Positions 54,381 through 64,000 of a DNA stretch of 64,000 nt are shown piece after piece. Position numbers and translations under genes: made by a program. Every line of letters starts with the position of its first letter. Position 1 is the stretch's first letter. This DNA is from Alviniconcha marisindica. Taxonomy: Eukaryota; Mollusca; Gastropoda; Provannidae. The stretch spans positions 483,501-547,500 of the forward strand of contig JABMCL010001606.1 of assembly GCA_018857735.1 (NCBI GenBank), in the 5' to 3' direction. Below the pieces are notes generated by a model, which did not search any database, was not told where the DNA came from, and saw only the letters and a program-made list of their open reading frames with translations.

Positions 54381-54743
54381 ACAGCGTCTTCATTCGTCGT
54401 CTATTACCCAAGCCTCAACGCCAGTGTCTGTCACCACAGAGCAGGAGATGCAGTCCTAACAGCTCGACAAGCCGCCGTCTGCTGGACCCGGGTACGACGA
54501 AAAACTGAAGTACCAACAGGCCAGTCGCCCCGAAACTAGGTCTGCTTCGGAGCCGGCATCAGCCACAGTGTGCAAAGGGGCATGAACTGTGCTTAACGGT
54601 ACATATGTCTTCAAATCGAGGGACGACAGCCGAGGTATTTATCTCTGCAGCGATACATCAGTACTATGTGCTAGGCTTCAGCACAACGTATTCTCGGCAG
54701 CCTCAACCTATGCCGGTGAAATCGTGCCAGGCGTGTAAATCAT

Positions 54744-54843
<100 letters not shown>

Positions 54844-55018
54844 TTGCCATATATATCATTATGCAACAAGCCCAGAGGTAGCTGTGCCGGTCCAAAGAAG
54901 ACCAGCAGACAGGCTGCATCCCTCTCTGTCTCTCCCTGGCGACCGACAGCAAGGCACTCCTGGCCTCACTGCGCTGACAAATTAAACAGGGGGCAAGTTC
55001 TCACTGTAGCCATGCCGA

Positions 55019-55031
55019 CTCTCTCTCTCTG

Positions 55032-55083
<52 letters not shown>

Positions 55084-55170
55084 CACACACACACACACAC
55101 ACACACACAGATACGTAGCAAAGATACACAATCTCTGTCACACACCCCCACACACACCACCCGCCCCGGC
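55019..55170. repeat. (TC)n and (AC)n microsatellite
   Basis: Short TC then about 35 AC units with one break, and a degenerate AC stretch to 55160. Confidence 0.95.
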
Positions 55171-55664
55171 ATTCGCAAGCGGTGATCCGGATCGTGCTCA
55201 AGGCCAGAGCAGCGCGGCCCAATCACCAATGGCCAAAGCAAGTCCACTCCGACAGTTCCTCCCTGGTGCAACCACCAGCTGGACGGCAGGCAACGACAGA
55301 GCACGTGACACATCCACGCGCAACACAACACGCTCAAAAGTACAGCATCACCCAAGAACCCAACCTTTTCCGACAGATTTTCCACCTCATACATTAATCA
55401 TCTTAAACGCCATCGCGTTTCACGTGATTGCAGAATTCATCTCAGAGATGAGCGGGAAAAACGGAAGGCAAGCCAATGATACAAAATGAAACCAAACCCA
55501 GAGCGTGCATTGAGTTACATTTGCCGCTCTGGCCAAAAAAGGAGTGTGGAATTTTATGCCAACGGAATTGGCGACAATACTAAAAATGGATCCTTTCAGG
55601 CAATGTTGGCGTGTCACACGGAATACTTGTAAATCACTGTCCGATTTGTGTGTGTGCGCTTGCT

Positions 55665-55708
55665 TTCTTGCATGCGTGCGTGTGCGTTCGTGCGTGCGTG
55701 CGTGGTCG

Positions 55709-55748
<40 letters not shown>

Positions 55749-55750
55749 TG

Positions 55751-55780
<30 letters not shown>
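55665..55780. repeat. (GCGT)n and (GT)n microsatellite
   Basis: About 18 GCGT/TGCG units with interruptions and about 14 GT units. Confidence 0.97.
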
Positions 55781-55781
<1 letters not shown>

Positions 55782-55834
55782 CGTATAACAGCACCGTGTA
55801 AAATTTAATTACGAGATTGTTTAATATGTTGATG

Positions 55835-55987
55835 TCCTCGGATGTCGGTTGACATATTAGGGACAAACTGTGACCAATGCCGAAGCATAGTTCAATGTTG
55901 CTTTACGTCCACAGAAACCGTAAGGCTCATTAGGACGGAAAGCCCAGGACGGCCACCTCGACTTTCACACAGCTCCTGAACTCTGAT
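55835..55987 (+). repeat. Family B, long form
   Basis: GTCCTCGGATGTCGGTTGAC, ATATTAGGGACAAACTGTGA, CCAATGCCGAAGCATAG, then GTTGCTTTACGTCCACAGAA to CACACAGCTCCTGAACTCTG. Confidence 0.9.
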
Positions 55988-56107
55988 TTAATATGTCCAT
56001 TAACTGATCGCTTTTAAATTGGGTCTCAAGCAGACTCACTGCGCTGTAATATTATTCGTGTCTTTACAACAGTCGTTCTTTGTGCTAGAAAAATGCAGTG
56101 TGTGATG

Positions 56108-56144
56108 TGGTATATATATACTGTGATGTGGTATATATCTATAT

Positions 56145-56208
<64 letters not shown>
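56108..56208. repeat. (AT)n microsatellite
   Basis: GTGATGTGGTATATAT occurs twice, then about 30 AT units in two palindromic blocks. Confidence 0.97.
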
Positions 56209-56210
<2 letters not shown>

Positions 56211-56569
56211 TTAGCCACGAACTTAATTTCTGTGATGAGATAATAAACTAATCTTGAATTACCCCAGTGTACCAAATATTAATGTTAGCTAAAAGTGCAA
56301 AGCAGTAGCAAGTAGCCAAGCGGTGAATCACAATCAGAAAAGATCTAGTTGTCACAGTCGTCTTCGTGCACGACATGCAACTGTTTTTAAGAGTAATACT
56401 GTAGCCAAGTCTTCCGGGAAGACCCTCGTGTCTCCACTGAACACGACTTCCGGTCCCCCATCCACTGTAAACAACTGACAAGTACAAGATATATATTTGT
56501 GCACACTTCTACATGTTATTACGAAAGATGTTGTAATCCCCCACACATACACCTCTCTGTCTCTCTCTC

Positions 56570-56672
56570 TCTTACTCACCAGTATCTTATAAGGACTAGT
56601 TGTTAATCATGTTTGACTGAACCTAAACTACAAACCTTGTAAAATAAAGTTTTCGAGTTCGAGTTCTCTCTC
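56570..56672 (+). mobile_element. Family E LINE-like 3' end, opposite orientation
   Basis: AAGGACTAGTTGTTAATCAT, GTTTGACTGAACCTAAACTA, CAAACCTTGTAAAATAAAGT, TTTCGAGTTCGAGTTC then a short (TC)n. AATAAA sits about 10 bp before the end: a real 3' end in sense orientation. Confidence 0.8.
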
Positions 56673-58281
56673 TCATCCACCCCCAATTTCCTATGAATAG
56701 AATAAAAATATTTAAATATTATTTGCCTTCAGTCCATCATTCCATGTGTGAATTTATGACGGCATTTAAACACGAAACTGAGCCTGTCTAGTTTTTCAGA
56801 GTTATAACTCTTGCTCTGATCAGAATGTAGACGTTGTCACGTAGCGACGCAATTCAAAGAGGCAACAAGAATTGAATCAAACCACTCGGCTAAGTTTTCT
56901 GGAAGTTTTAACGTGACAGCCGGATGCGGAAAGATATCCCGTGACCGACATCCTCACGCCAAAGGCGCTACGGAGCCAGGGCCCGGCACCTGGAGACCGC
57001 AAGACAAGGAGAACCACTCAGACAGCGTCTACAAGGCCAACTCGATTGGCTCCACAGATCGTGGAACGTCTCCACCGCGCTAATCCGCTTTAGTTTCTCT
57101 CTCTCCTCCGCGCCACAGTGCCTCTGTAACCAAACTCTGTTAGATAAAGACGACCTATTTAGTCCCAGTCACACCCCGAGTCGACGCCTTGTTCTAGTGA
57201 AACAGCTTCTGCTCTTTTTCTGGTCTCCAAGCCTGGCCACGGGATTGTTAGCAGAGGGGAGCTAACTTTTGCATCAGCTCTAGTTCACCACGGGAAAATA
57301 AAAGTAACACACCGAAATAATAAATAAAAGGGTCCATAAAATCTGAAATAATAAGGCATCGCTCTAGAAATAAAGAGGCCTTTAACCTGTCCCATAATGG
57401 AAAAGGCAATCGTTTCTCTACTTTTGGGTGCCTTTAAACACTAATAACACATCAGTAATAGACAGTGTGCAGTACTTTCCAGTTAACGAGCTAGCACTCA
57501 GGCCCAGAGACAATTAGTGTCTGCAAGACCACCCAAGCTGCATCATTTGCATTGTAATGGCGCCGAAATTTACACCGGCCATCCCAGCACGACGAGCAAG
57601 CAACGGCTATGCCCGTGGTTTTGTTGCTGCCGTTGCTGCTTCCAAACCCACAACGATGCCCGGCCGGCCAAGTTTTCCCTAGGACAGGAAGTTCAAGACG
57701 ACAAGAAAATGAGTGCTGCACTGAAGACCAGCGTGGCTGGTAGCGGTACAAAAAGTCGCGCGCTGTCACAATGACGGCCTTTTTCATTGTGAAGCCCTGG
57801 GGTCCGCCCGTGTGGATCCCAGTCAGCGGGGACGGGGGCTGCCGGCACGGTCGGTTGTTTACAGGCGACAGTTTCAGTGCCGCTCCGGACCACGCCGTCC
57901 TCGTTGATGCGCCGCATCTGCATCAGGGCGCTGGACGCCAGCCAGCAACGGCTCTGGCGGAAGCCGCTGCACCGTGCCGCTGCGCCCCTTCAGACCGGGG
58001 TCAGTGCGGCTGGGGCCGCCGTGTGCAGCAATATATAAGCCAATGGCGAGAGAGATGCAAATGGGGGATTCCTTATGCATTCCCCTCTGTTCATGGTAAC
58101 GGAGAGTAATTGGAATGGTTTGATCTCGTTAGAAACCGCTATGAAGTCAAGAGTTAGCGGTCCCCTGCGATGTACTTCCATTGTTCCAGACATGAATCGC
58201 TTCGTGCTGTTTCCTTTTGCTTTGAAAGAGTATTCTACATTCAGTTGTGTCTTTATTTCTCAGGTTAAGAGAACAGAACAG

Positions 58282-58283
<2 letters not shown>
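56673..58283. other. Unique region, no gene proven
   Basis: No repeats over about 1.6 kb, the longest such stretch. 57500-58020 is GC-rich with open frames on both strands. 58030-58250 has GAGATGCAAATGGG (octamer-like), TTATGCATT, GAGTAATTGG. Could hold a regulatory element or an unrecognised exon. Confidence 0.4.
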
Positions 58284-58356
<73 letters not shown>

Positions 58357-58645
58357 ACTCGAAAACTTTATTTTACAAGGACTGTAGTTTAGGTTCAGTC
58401 AAAAACCTAACAACTAGTTCTTGCTAAACTACTGATGAATAGATATAAAATTACAGGCATTATTTATATACACATAGGCATGAATGAGTGAGTGAAACGT
58501 TATACATGAGAATTTTCACACAAAACATAGCGTACTCACATGGGGACGTAATATGCCATACATCATTCAGTTACATATTATGAGCATACGGTGAGCATAT
58601 TATGATCAAATGAAGCAGCAGAACATCTGATCAGTTCATATGTTC

Positions 58646-58743
<98 letters not shown>

Positions 58744-58745
58744 GG
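58284..58745 (-). mobile_element. Family E LINE-like 3' end with (GA)n tail, then (GA)n/(AC)n
   Basis: (GA)n 58284-58353 then ACTCGAAAACTTTATTTTAC, AAGGACTGTAGTTTAGGTTC and about 200 bp collinear with 27266-27480, ending TATTATGAGCATA. 58648-58740 is GA, AC and ACAG. Confidence 0.82.
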
Positions 58746-59039
58746 CAGACAGACGGGCGGACAGAATATATTTTATCACAACCTAGGTCGTTGACGAGAT
58801 GGACAAGTGTTTCCTAATGATCAATCAACCACGAAGGTTAAAATTATATTAGGGCGACATCTTTCAAGAGGATTGGGGAAAATGTTACAAGAACCCAAAA
58901 GGCCAAATTTAGAAAGGCGAATAGGCGAAACAAGTGTGCATTCTCAGCACAGACATTTTCACTTCTTCGTCCGCTGCACTATTCCGCCGGGGGTATACCT
59001 GTCTGTACATGTGTGTACATGTGTGTGGGAGAGACACTG

Positions 59040-59145
59040 TGTGGGGGCGGGGGGGGGGGGGAGATGAAGAGAGAGAGTGGGGGGTGAGTGGGGGGGGTGG
59101 GGGGGGGGGGGGGAGATAAAAGAAAGAGAGAGAGGGAGAGAGAGT
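59040..59145. repeat. G-rich runs
   Basis: G runs at 59047-59060, 59083-59113 with few breaks, then GA. Confidence 0.95.
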
Positions 59146-59366
59146 TGGGTTCTCATAGCTGGACGGATCGTCTTGATGCCGAGTTGTTCCTCGACAGTTG
59201 CTTATCTGGAGCACAGCTGCTGAAAGCTCAGTTGCGGAATACCGACGTTGCTCTGCACTGGCGGGGTCCCCACCTCCGTAACATTTATTGTTCTGACGGT
59301 TTCTTCGGTCTTTACGAGTCGGGGCGCAGGGACGAGCTATTCACAGGTACCCAACTCCCACCTCCC

Positions 59367-59405
59367 CCGTCCCTAATAAGCCGTATGTGGCTTCTGTGGA
59401 CAATG
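59367..59405 (-). repeat. Family B fragment, inverted
   Basis: CGTCCCTAATAAGCCGTATG then TGGCTTCTGTGGAC. Confidence 0.75.
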
Positions 59406-59529
59406 AAAGAGAGAATGAGGGGGAGAGGTTAAGCAAACACCAGCCGACAGTAAACCTTCCAAATCATAATGCAAACTACGGCGCCAGTCTGGGATCGGGT
59501 CACCTGCCATCTTGTTTTCCCATAAAACA

Positions 59530-59531
59530 CA

Positions 59532-59584
<53 letters not shown>

Positions 59585-59667
59585 CGTCGTTAGCTTTTAG
59601 CTCATATCTAGAAGGAAAACACAAATAAATACACATAATTATATACGTCTTTGCTAAAACGTCAGTA

Positions 59668-59716
<49 letters not shown>

Positions 59717-59815
59717 GTGTGTGTGTGCAAAATGCACATATATACGTCTTTGCTAACAAGTCAGTTGTGTGCGAGCGTGCGTGCGTGCGTGTGTGTGTGT
59801 GTGTGTGTGTGCGGC
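59530..59815. repeat. Paired (AC)n and (GT)n tracts
   Basis: (AC)n 59532-59581, then about 85 bp unique, (GT)n 59672-59727, (GCGT/GT)n 59774-59812. TATACGTCTTTGCTAA-A-GTCAGT occurs twice (59643, 59741). Confidence 0.95.
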
Positions 59816-61235
59816 CCCCCCCCACCCCAACGTTTAATACAATAATTAATCATACAAAAATAATACAAAAGAAAATATAAAAAAGAATAATAATAAAACA
59901 AATAACACAAACAAACGAAAACGAATGTCAGAATGGCTACTGTCTGAGTGAAAGAGAACAGCACCACTATAAATACTGTGGAATGTGCCCTTGCCCTAGC
60001 AGATCCGTGAAGGATGATAAATACACGAGATGAGACCCGCCATCATAACAAGTGGTCATCATCCATCCATCAGCCTCCCAGAGCCAGTGTCTCTGGGGTG
60101 ATTAGCAAGCAGACGAGGGAACCACTAAGCACGCGCTTTGTCGATGAGCCGTGAAAGCAGGCAGCTGACCGGAAGTAGGGCAGCTGAAGCAGCAGGAATG
60201 GAGACAACTCTGTCTGTGCACAAAGGGCTTGTGCGCATCTCACTGTCCACACACCGAGAGAGCGCGTTTGGCCCTTTTTCCGACGACTCGCATTTAAGAG
60301 GGAAAAATATTTTATCTATAACTGTTGGTACTTATTATATCCAACTCTCCTATAAAACAGACAATATACAGTTGTATGTGTAAATTTCCTTGTAACTCGG
60401 CCATTGAAACAGCACACAAGAAACTGCATGGTTGACACGGAGGCAGAAAAGGCGTCAAGCATCTTCCGCAGAGTTCACGTTACTACTGCCGAAAGAAGAG
60501 CACCACTGCGGACGTGAACGCTGTTAATGCCCAGCATCAGTGCCGGTAGGTTTCTGTTACTGGTGGAGTTGATTCAGCATGGGGAAGGCGGAAAACAGCA
60601 ACAACAGATGCTGGACATTGCGTGTTTTGTATGAGTGCTTCTGATATGATACATACTTACTTGAAAGTTAGGTCTTAAAATGTGTCTCTATCAAAGGACG
60701 CATTCCTCCAGTCGTTCAAAATACCTTTCTTAAGACACAAATTGTTAAAGTTGACCAAGTTAAAAATGCAAATCGCTGAATAATGCTTGCTAAAAGATAT
60801 TTTTAAAATATTTTTAAAAAGCTGGCGCATGCGTGAGCGGGCACAGTGGGAGCCGAAAGGAGACGGGCGGGTCACAAAACACCACGCAGAATCAATTCCG
60901 CCACGGATGCCACCAATGGGTTTTCCGCCATCTTCGTCCAAAAAACGAATTCACACCCCAGTTGGCAAACACGGAACAATTTTCCGATGAGGCAGATTAG
61001 TGAGCACACTGTGCGAGCAAATACTCGGGGGGAGGTGGGAGGATGAGGTGGAAGGGGGGGGGGGGGATTTAGATTGAGAGCACGCCCCCTGCCGGCAACT
61101 GTCGAAGTCGGAAATTGGCCCAGCTCTCCACAGATGACAGGGGGGAAATCCTTGTTTACTTCAAAATCCAAAATAATGCAGTGACGGTACCCATCCACGT
61201 TTTAAATGTCTAATTACGCCACTTTTCTTTCAACT
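59816..61235. other. Unique, no gene seen
   Basis: 59840-59900 is A-rich. 60840-60990 and 61080-61200 are complex. G11 at 61056-61067. Nothing recognised. Confidence 0.4.
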
Positions 61236-61297
61236 GGGGGGGGTGTGTGTGGGGGGGGGGGGGGTGCTTGGAGAAGGGGGGGGGGGGCGGGGGGGTC
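61236..61297. repeat. G-rich runs
   Basis: Several G runs of 7-14, a plausible G-quadruplex site. Confidence 0.9.
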
Positions 61298-62017
61298 AAG
61301 CGATTGTCAGCTAAAGCATGGCAGAAGGTTCTCTGTGATTGACGAAGACTACAAGATGGCCATGCCACTCAGGGAAAAAACAACAAGAAAAACAACAAGA
61401 AGATCCCCGCTACTGATTGAAGACAAGAAACTCGGCAGCTGCATGGCTCTTCTGATTGGAAGTGAAATTTATTCTGTACTATGGTGGCGTTGGACCGCCG
61501 TCGCCATTTAAGGTAATTGCGTTGCGATGTGCCTCCGAGATGCGCCATTTGCGGCGAGACTCAGTGACGCAGAAACTCGCTTCTAGCGACGGCGTTTTTT
61601 ATATTGTTGGTTGTCTCTTCCAACTTGGCCATTCATTTGCACTTTTTTTCGCACACGTTCAAGTTAAGAGGAAAACATAGTAACAGGCGTCACAACATTT
61701 TTCTCTCTCCAGTTCTTCGCGGTATATGTGCAAACGTGCGGAAAGTCACTGCATTTTCAAGCTGATTGCCAGCAAAAGTTGCTCCAAGAAGCCGTAAGGC
61801 AACACAGCTTACACGTTTCCGTCACTGGTCATGATGCTCGGGTACTGTGTAAATATAATGTATGTGTATGGGAGGAGTGGGGGGGGGGGGGGGGGGGGTG
61901 GCATGGTGAATGTGGTTGTGGAAAGGGGAAGGGGGCACTGGGTTGGCGTCCAAAAAGCAGAACTCTGGCACAAGCAGAGGCCGGACGAAGGTCACCGCTC
62001 CTTTGAGCCCGACGACA
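61298..62017. other. No gene seen
   Basis: G run at 61879-61898. Otherwise unique. Confidence 0.4.
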
Positions 62018-62085
62018 GTTCAGTGCTGCGTTACGCCCACAGAGACCGTACCGACTCCACTTTCACACAGCTCCTCAGCTCTGGT
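62018..62085 (+). repeat. Family B, internally deleted
   Basis: TTCAGTGCTGCGTTACGCCC, ACAGAGACCGTACCGACTCC, ACTTTCACACAGCTCCTCAG. Confidence 0.8.
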
Positions 62086-62313
62086 CGACAGCAGCGTTTA
62101 CCGTATGACTGCATTATACATACATTGCCCAAACAAATCGGCCAGGCACGTGTCCCTTATATCTTAGCCCGACATCGCAGGACATTAAGCCTCATCCGCA
62201 TCGTGGCAAGCACTTCGACATGTACCCCTGTTCGGACTGCGTTACTTTCTCTCAAAACTTCGGAGTTTACGCGAGAGGAAGTTTGAGAACTGTTCTCATG
62301 TAGCCAGGTGTAA

Positions 62314-62559
62314 AAAACAGTTCAAAAACAAGATCAAACATCTGATGCCAAAGAACCGCCAGGATGTGACGCTCTAGGAGGCGACGAATCCGACGCTTGG
62401 GAAGACCAACGGCAACGATCTGACTGTCCCAAACGCAAAGAATCTTACGCTAAACACACCCAGCAATCGGACGCTCATGAAGACCGAGAACCTGACGACC
62501 TTGAACAACAAAACCACGAATCTGACGCTTTTAAAGAAGAAGACCGACTGAAGAAATAA
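62314..62559 (+). CDS. Candidate partial coding segment with acidic repeats
   Basis: An 81-codon open frame without ATG ends in TAA at 62557-62559. It reads like an irregular acidic repeat: CDALGGDESDAWEDQ, QQSDAHEDREPDDLEQ, HESDAFKEEDRLKK. The DNA repeat is loose (GAATCTGACGCTTTT-AAGAAG-like), while the ESDA-E-D pattern is kept, which is what a coding repeat would show. A possible acceptor CAG lies at 62318-62320. No family recognised; may be a degenerate minisatellite. Confidence 0.25.
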   Translation, partial: KTVQKQDQTSDAKEPPGCDALGGDESDAWEDQRQRSDCPKRKESYAKHTQQSDAHEDREPDDLEQQNHESDAFKEEDRLKK

Positions 62560-64000
62560 GAGCTGTGCGGATAGCAGCGTGAAGACAATTACTTGCGAAT
62601 TACCCGGACATCAACCCCCCAAGGCCATTCCCTCCTCACGACAGAAAGGTTGTCAAGGGCAGTAACTGGCGGCCACAGACGGAGGGCAGTGACGGCGGCC
62701 GCGAGGCACGGGGTTTGAGCAGGGCCATTGTGTTGTCCGTTGACAACCCCCCGGGGAGGCCCCGCCACAAAGTTACAACAGCCACCAACAAATCCCCTCG
62801 TCCGCCGCAATCCCGCTGGGAGTCGTTGGCACCTTCCTGATGGTGCTGTGTGCAGGCGTTGGTCTGAATGACCTCACGAAAGCCGTTCGGAAATAATGCC
62901 GGCGTGCTTATAAGTGTCTCCAGTGAATGGCCGCAAATGGAGCGTGCACGGGAACCTTACTGGTGAACTGGTCAAACGCTTCATGAAAGTCACTACCGGA
63001 TATAAAGGCCACTGGCCGTGCAAGCCGCTACAAAATAAAAGTTTTAGGCCATCGCTTTACTGTCAAACTACAAACACCATCAGTCCAGCGTAGTGGGACT
63101 ACCCTCACTGCGTACGCATACGTGCCCGGAAGACGCTGGTCTCTGGCACCATTTCGCAACAGCGTAGCTTAGTCTTGGATAGGCGATAAAGTAAGTAAAC
63201 ATGGTCCTTAACGTCCACAGAAACCATAAGGCTTATTAGGGACGGGTTTGGGATAGGCGATGGCACTTCAGAAGCTTTTATCCTCGAGGCCGAGAGACCT
63301 CAACAGGTCCGTGAGGTGACGGTCAGCCTCACAGCGGGCCACTGATGTTGGGACCTGCGGAACGTTTCAACAACTGTCGACAGGAGGCAGCAGCTAACGT
63401 CCACGCGTTGTCACTGCCTGTCACTCCGTGCAGAAACCCTGACCTTCACCTTCCATCAAACCCAAAGGCGGCCAGTTACAGAAGGGTTAGTCACTAAGTG
63501 CAGGCGTACAGCTAGAGCACTAATGAACATCGGTGTCCTTGGTACAGTGGTGATGGATATTAAGTCCCCGAGTCGTCCAATTAGTGTCCTTGCAGACAGG
63601 CACTCTTCCTCACTTATCTTCCTGTCATTCTATCTTTCTGAGAACGATGGTCTGCACACACCCCGCACCCCTTCCACCACCCTCGCGCGCCCTGATTAAC
63701 CGTCATAGTTGACTGGTCGTTAAAAGACCCCAGGGATCTGTCTAACATCAGGAAACTCACTTTATGCAAGGAATAGATGGGAGATAGCAATAACCTGAGT
63801 TTTCCACGTGTGACCGGTACCTACCATTTCAAACAACAACCTGTGAATACAGCGCTGACAAAAACTGGTTCCGCGCTAAAAAATAAATGTAATGGTATGG
63901 ACGCATGTTTGATACTGAACTAAGTGAACGTGGAAATGTGAACATGTATGTGTGTCAGTTGGGGAGGATTGGGGAAGGGGGTGCATACCACTGGTCATGT
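62560..64000. other. Mostly unique; one family B fragment
   Basis: 62590-62830 is a complex GC-rich island with an open minus frame of 73 codons. 63193-63246 is a family B head (AACATGGTCCTTAACGTCCA, AAGGCTTATTAGGGACGGG). No gene recognised. Confidence 0.45.

Overview
The window looks like nuclear DNA from a lophotrochozoan animal, most likely a mollusc and probably a marine gastropod. Genes have introns, tRNA-derived SINEs and LINE 3' ends are present, and simple repeats are extremely abundant: (AC)n, (GA)n, (AT)n, TCTG, ACGC, CAG and G/C homopolymers. The species call is inference from repeat style and one gene family. There is no prokaryotic feature, operon or CRISPR array.

One conventional gene is recognisable. 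Three minus-strand exons (12059-12116, 7106-7198, 6392-6572) splice in phase and encode about 110 residues of a kinesin motor domain, including the whole P-loop region. The sequence is closest to the kinesin-3 family KIF13/Khc-73. Exons on either side were not found, so upstream introns must be long or leave the window, and the rest of the gene lies beyond base 1.

The rest is a mosaic of mobile-element remnants, minisatellites and short unique islands. The most notable items are: (1) an intact-looking hammerhead self-cleaving ribozyme (5760-5832) inside a dispersed repeat, with a decayed second copy at 8857-9066; (2) a 1.48-kb DNA transposon (19844-21322) with inverted termini, subterminal repeats and a broken BED-like zinc-finger reading frame; (3) several palindromic or MITE-like elements (7946-8530, 42770-42953, 49933-50197, 51995-52282); (4) a tRNA-derived SINE family (1443, 17700, 31925, 47046); (5) a LINE 3' end with a broken reverse-transcriptase C-terminal region (39935-40590) and related 3' tails whose ends abut (GA)n tracts; (6) a very common ~95-170 bp dispersed repeat called family B here, sometimes in tandem; (7) many minisatellites, the largest a 27-bp VNTR of about 1.7 kb (3190-4893) and a 23-bp polypyrimidine array (9420-10258).

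Three weak candidate exons are also given: 29608-29659, 46239-46561 (an 11-residue repeat between good splice sites) and 62314-62559 (acidic repeats). Unique, complex, AT-hook/POU/GATA-like islands (for example 17280-17480, 48300-48660, 52900-53330, 58010-58250) are possible conserved regulatory DNA, but this cannot be tested from one sequence.

Repeat family letters (B to H) are labels used only in this annotation.
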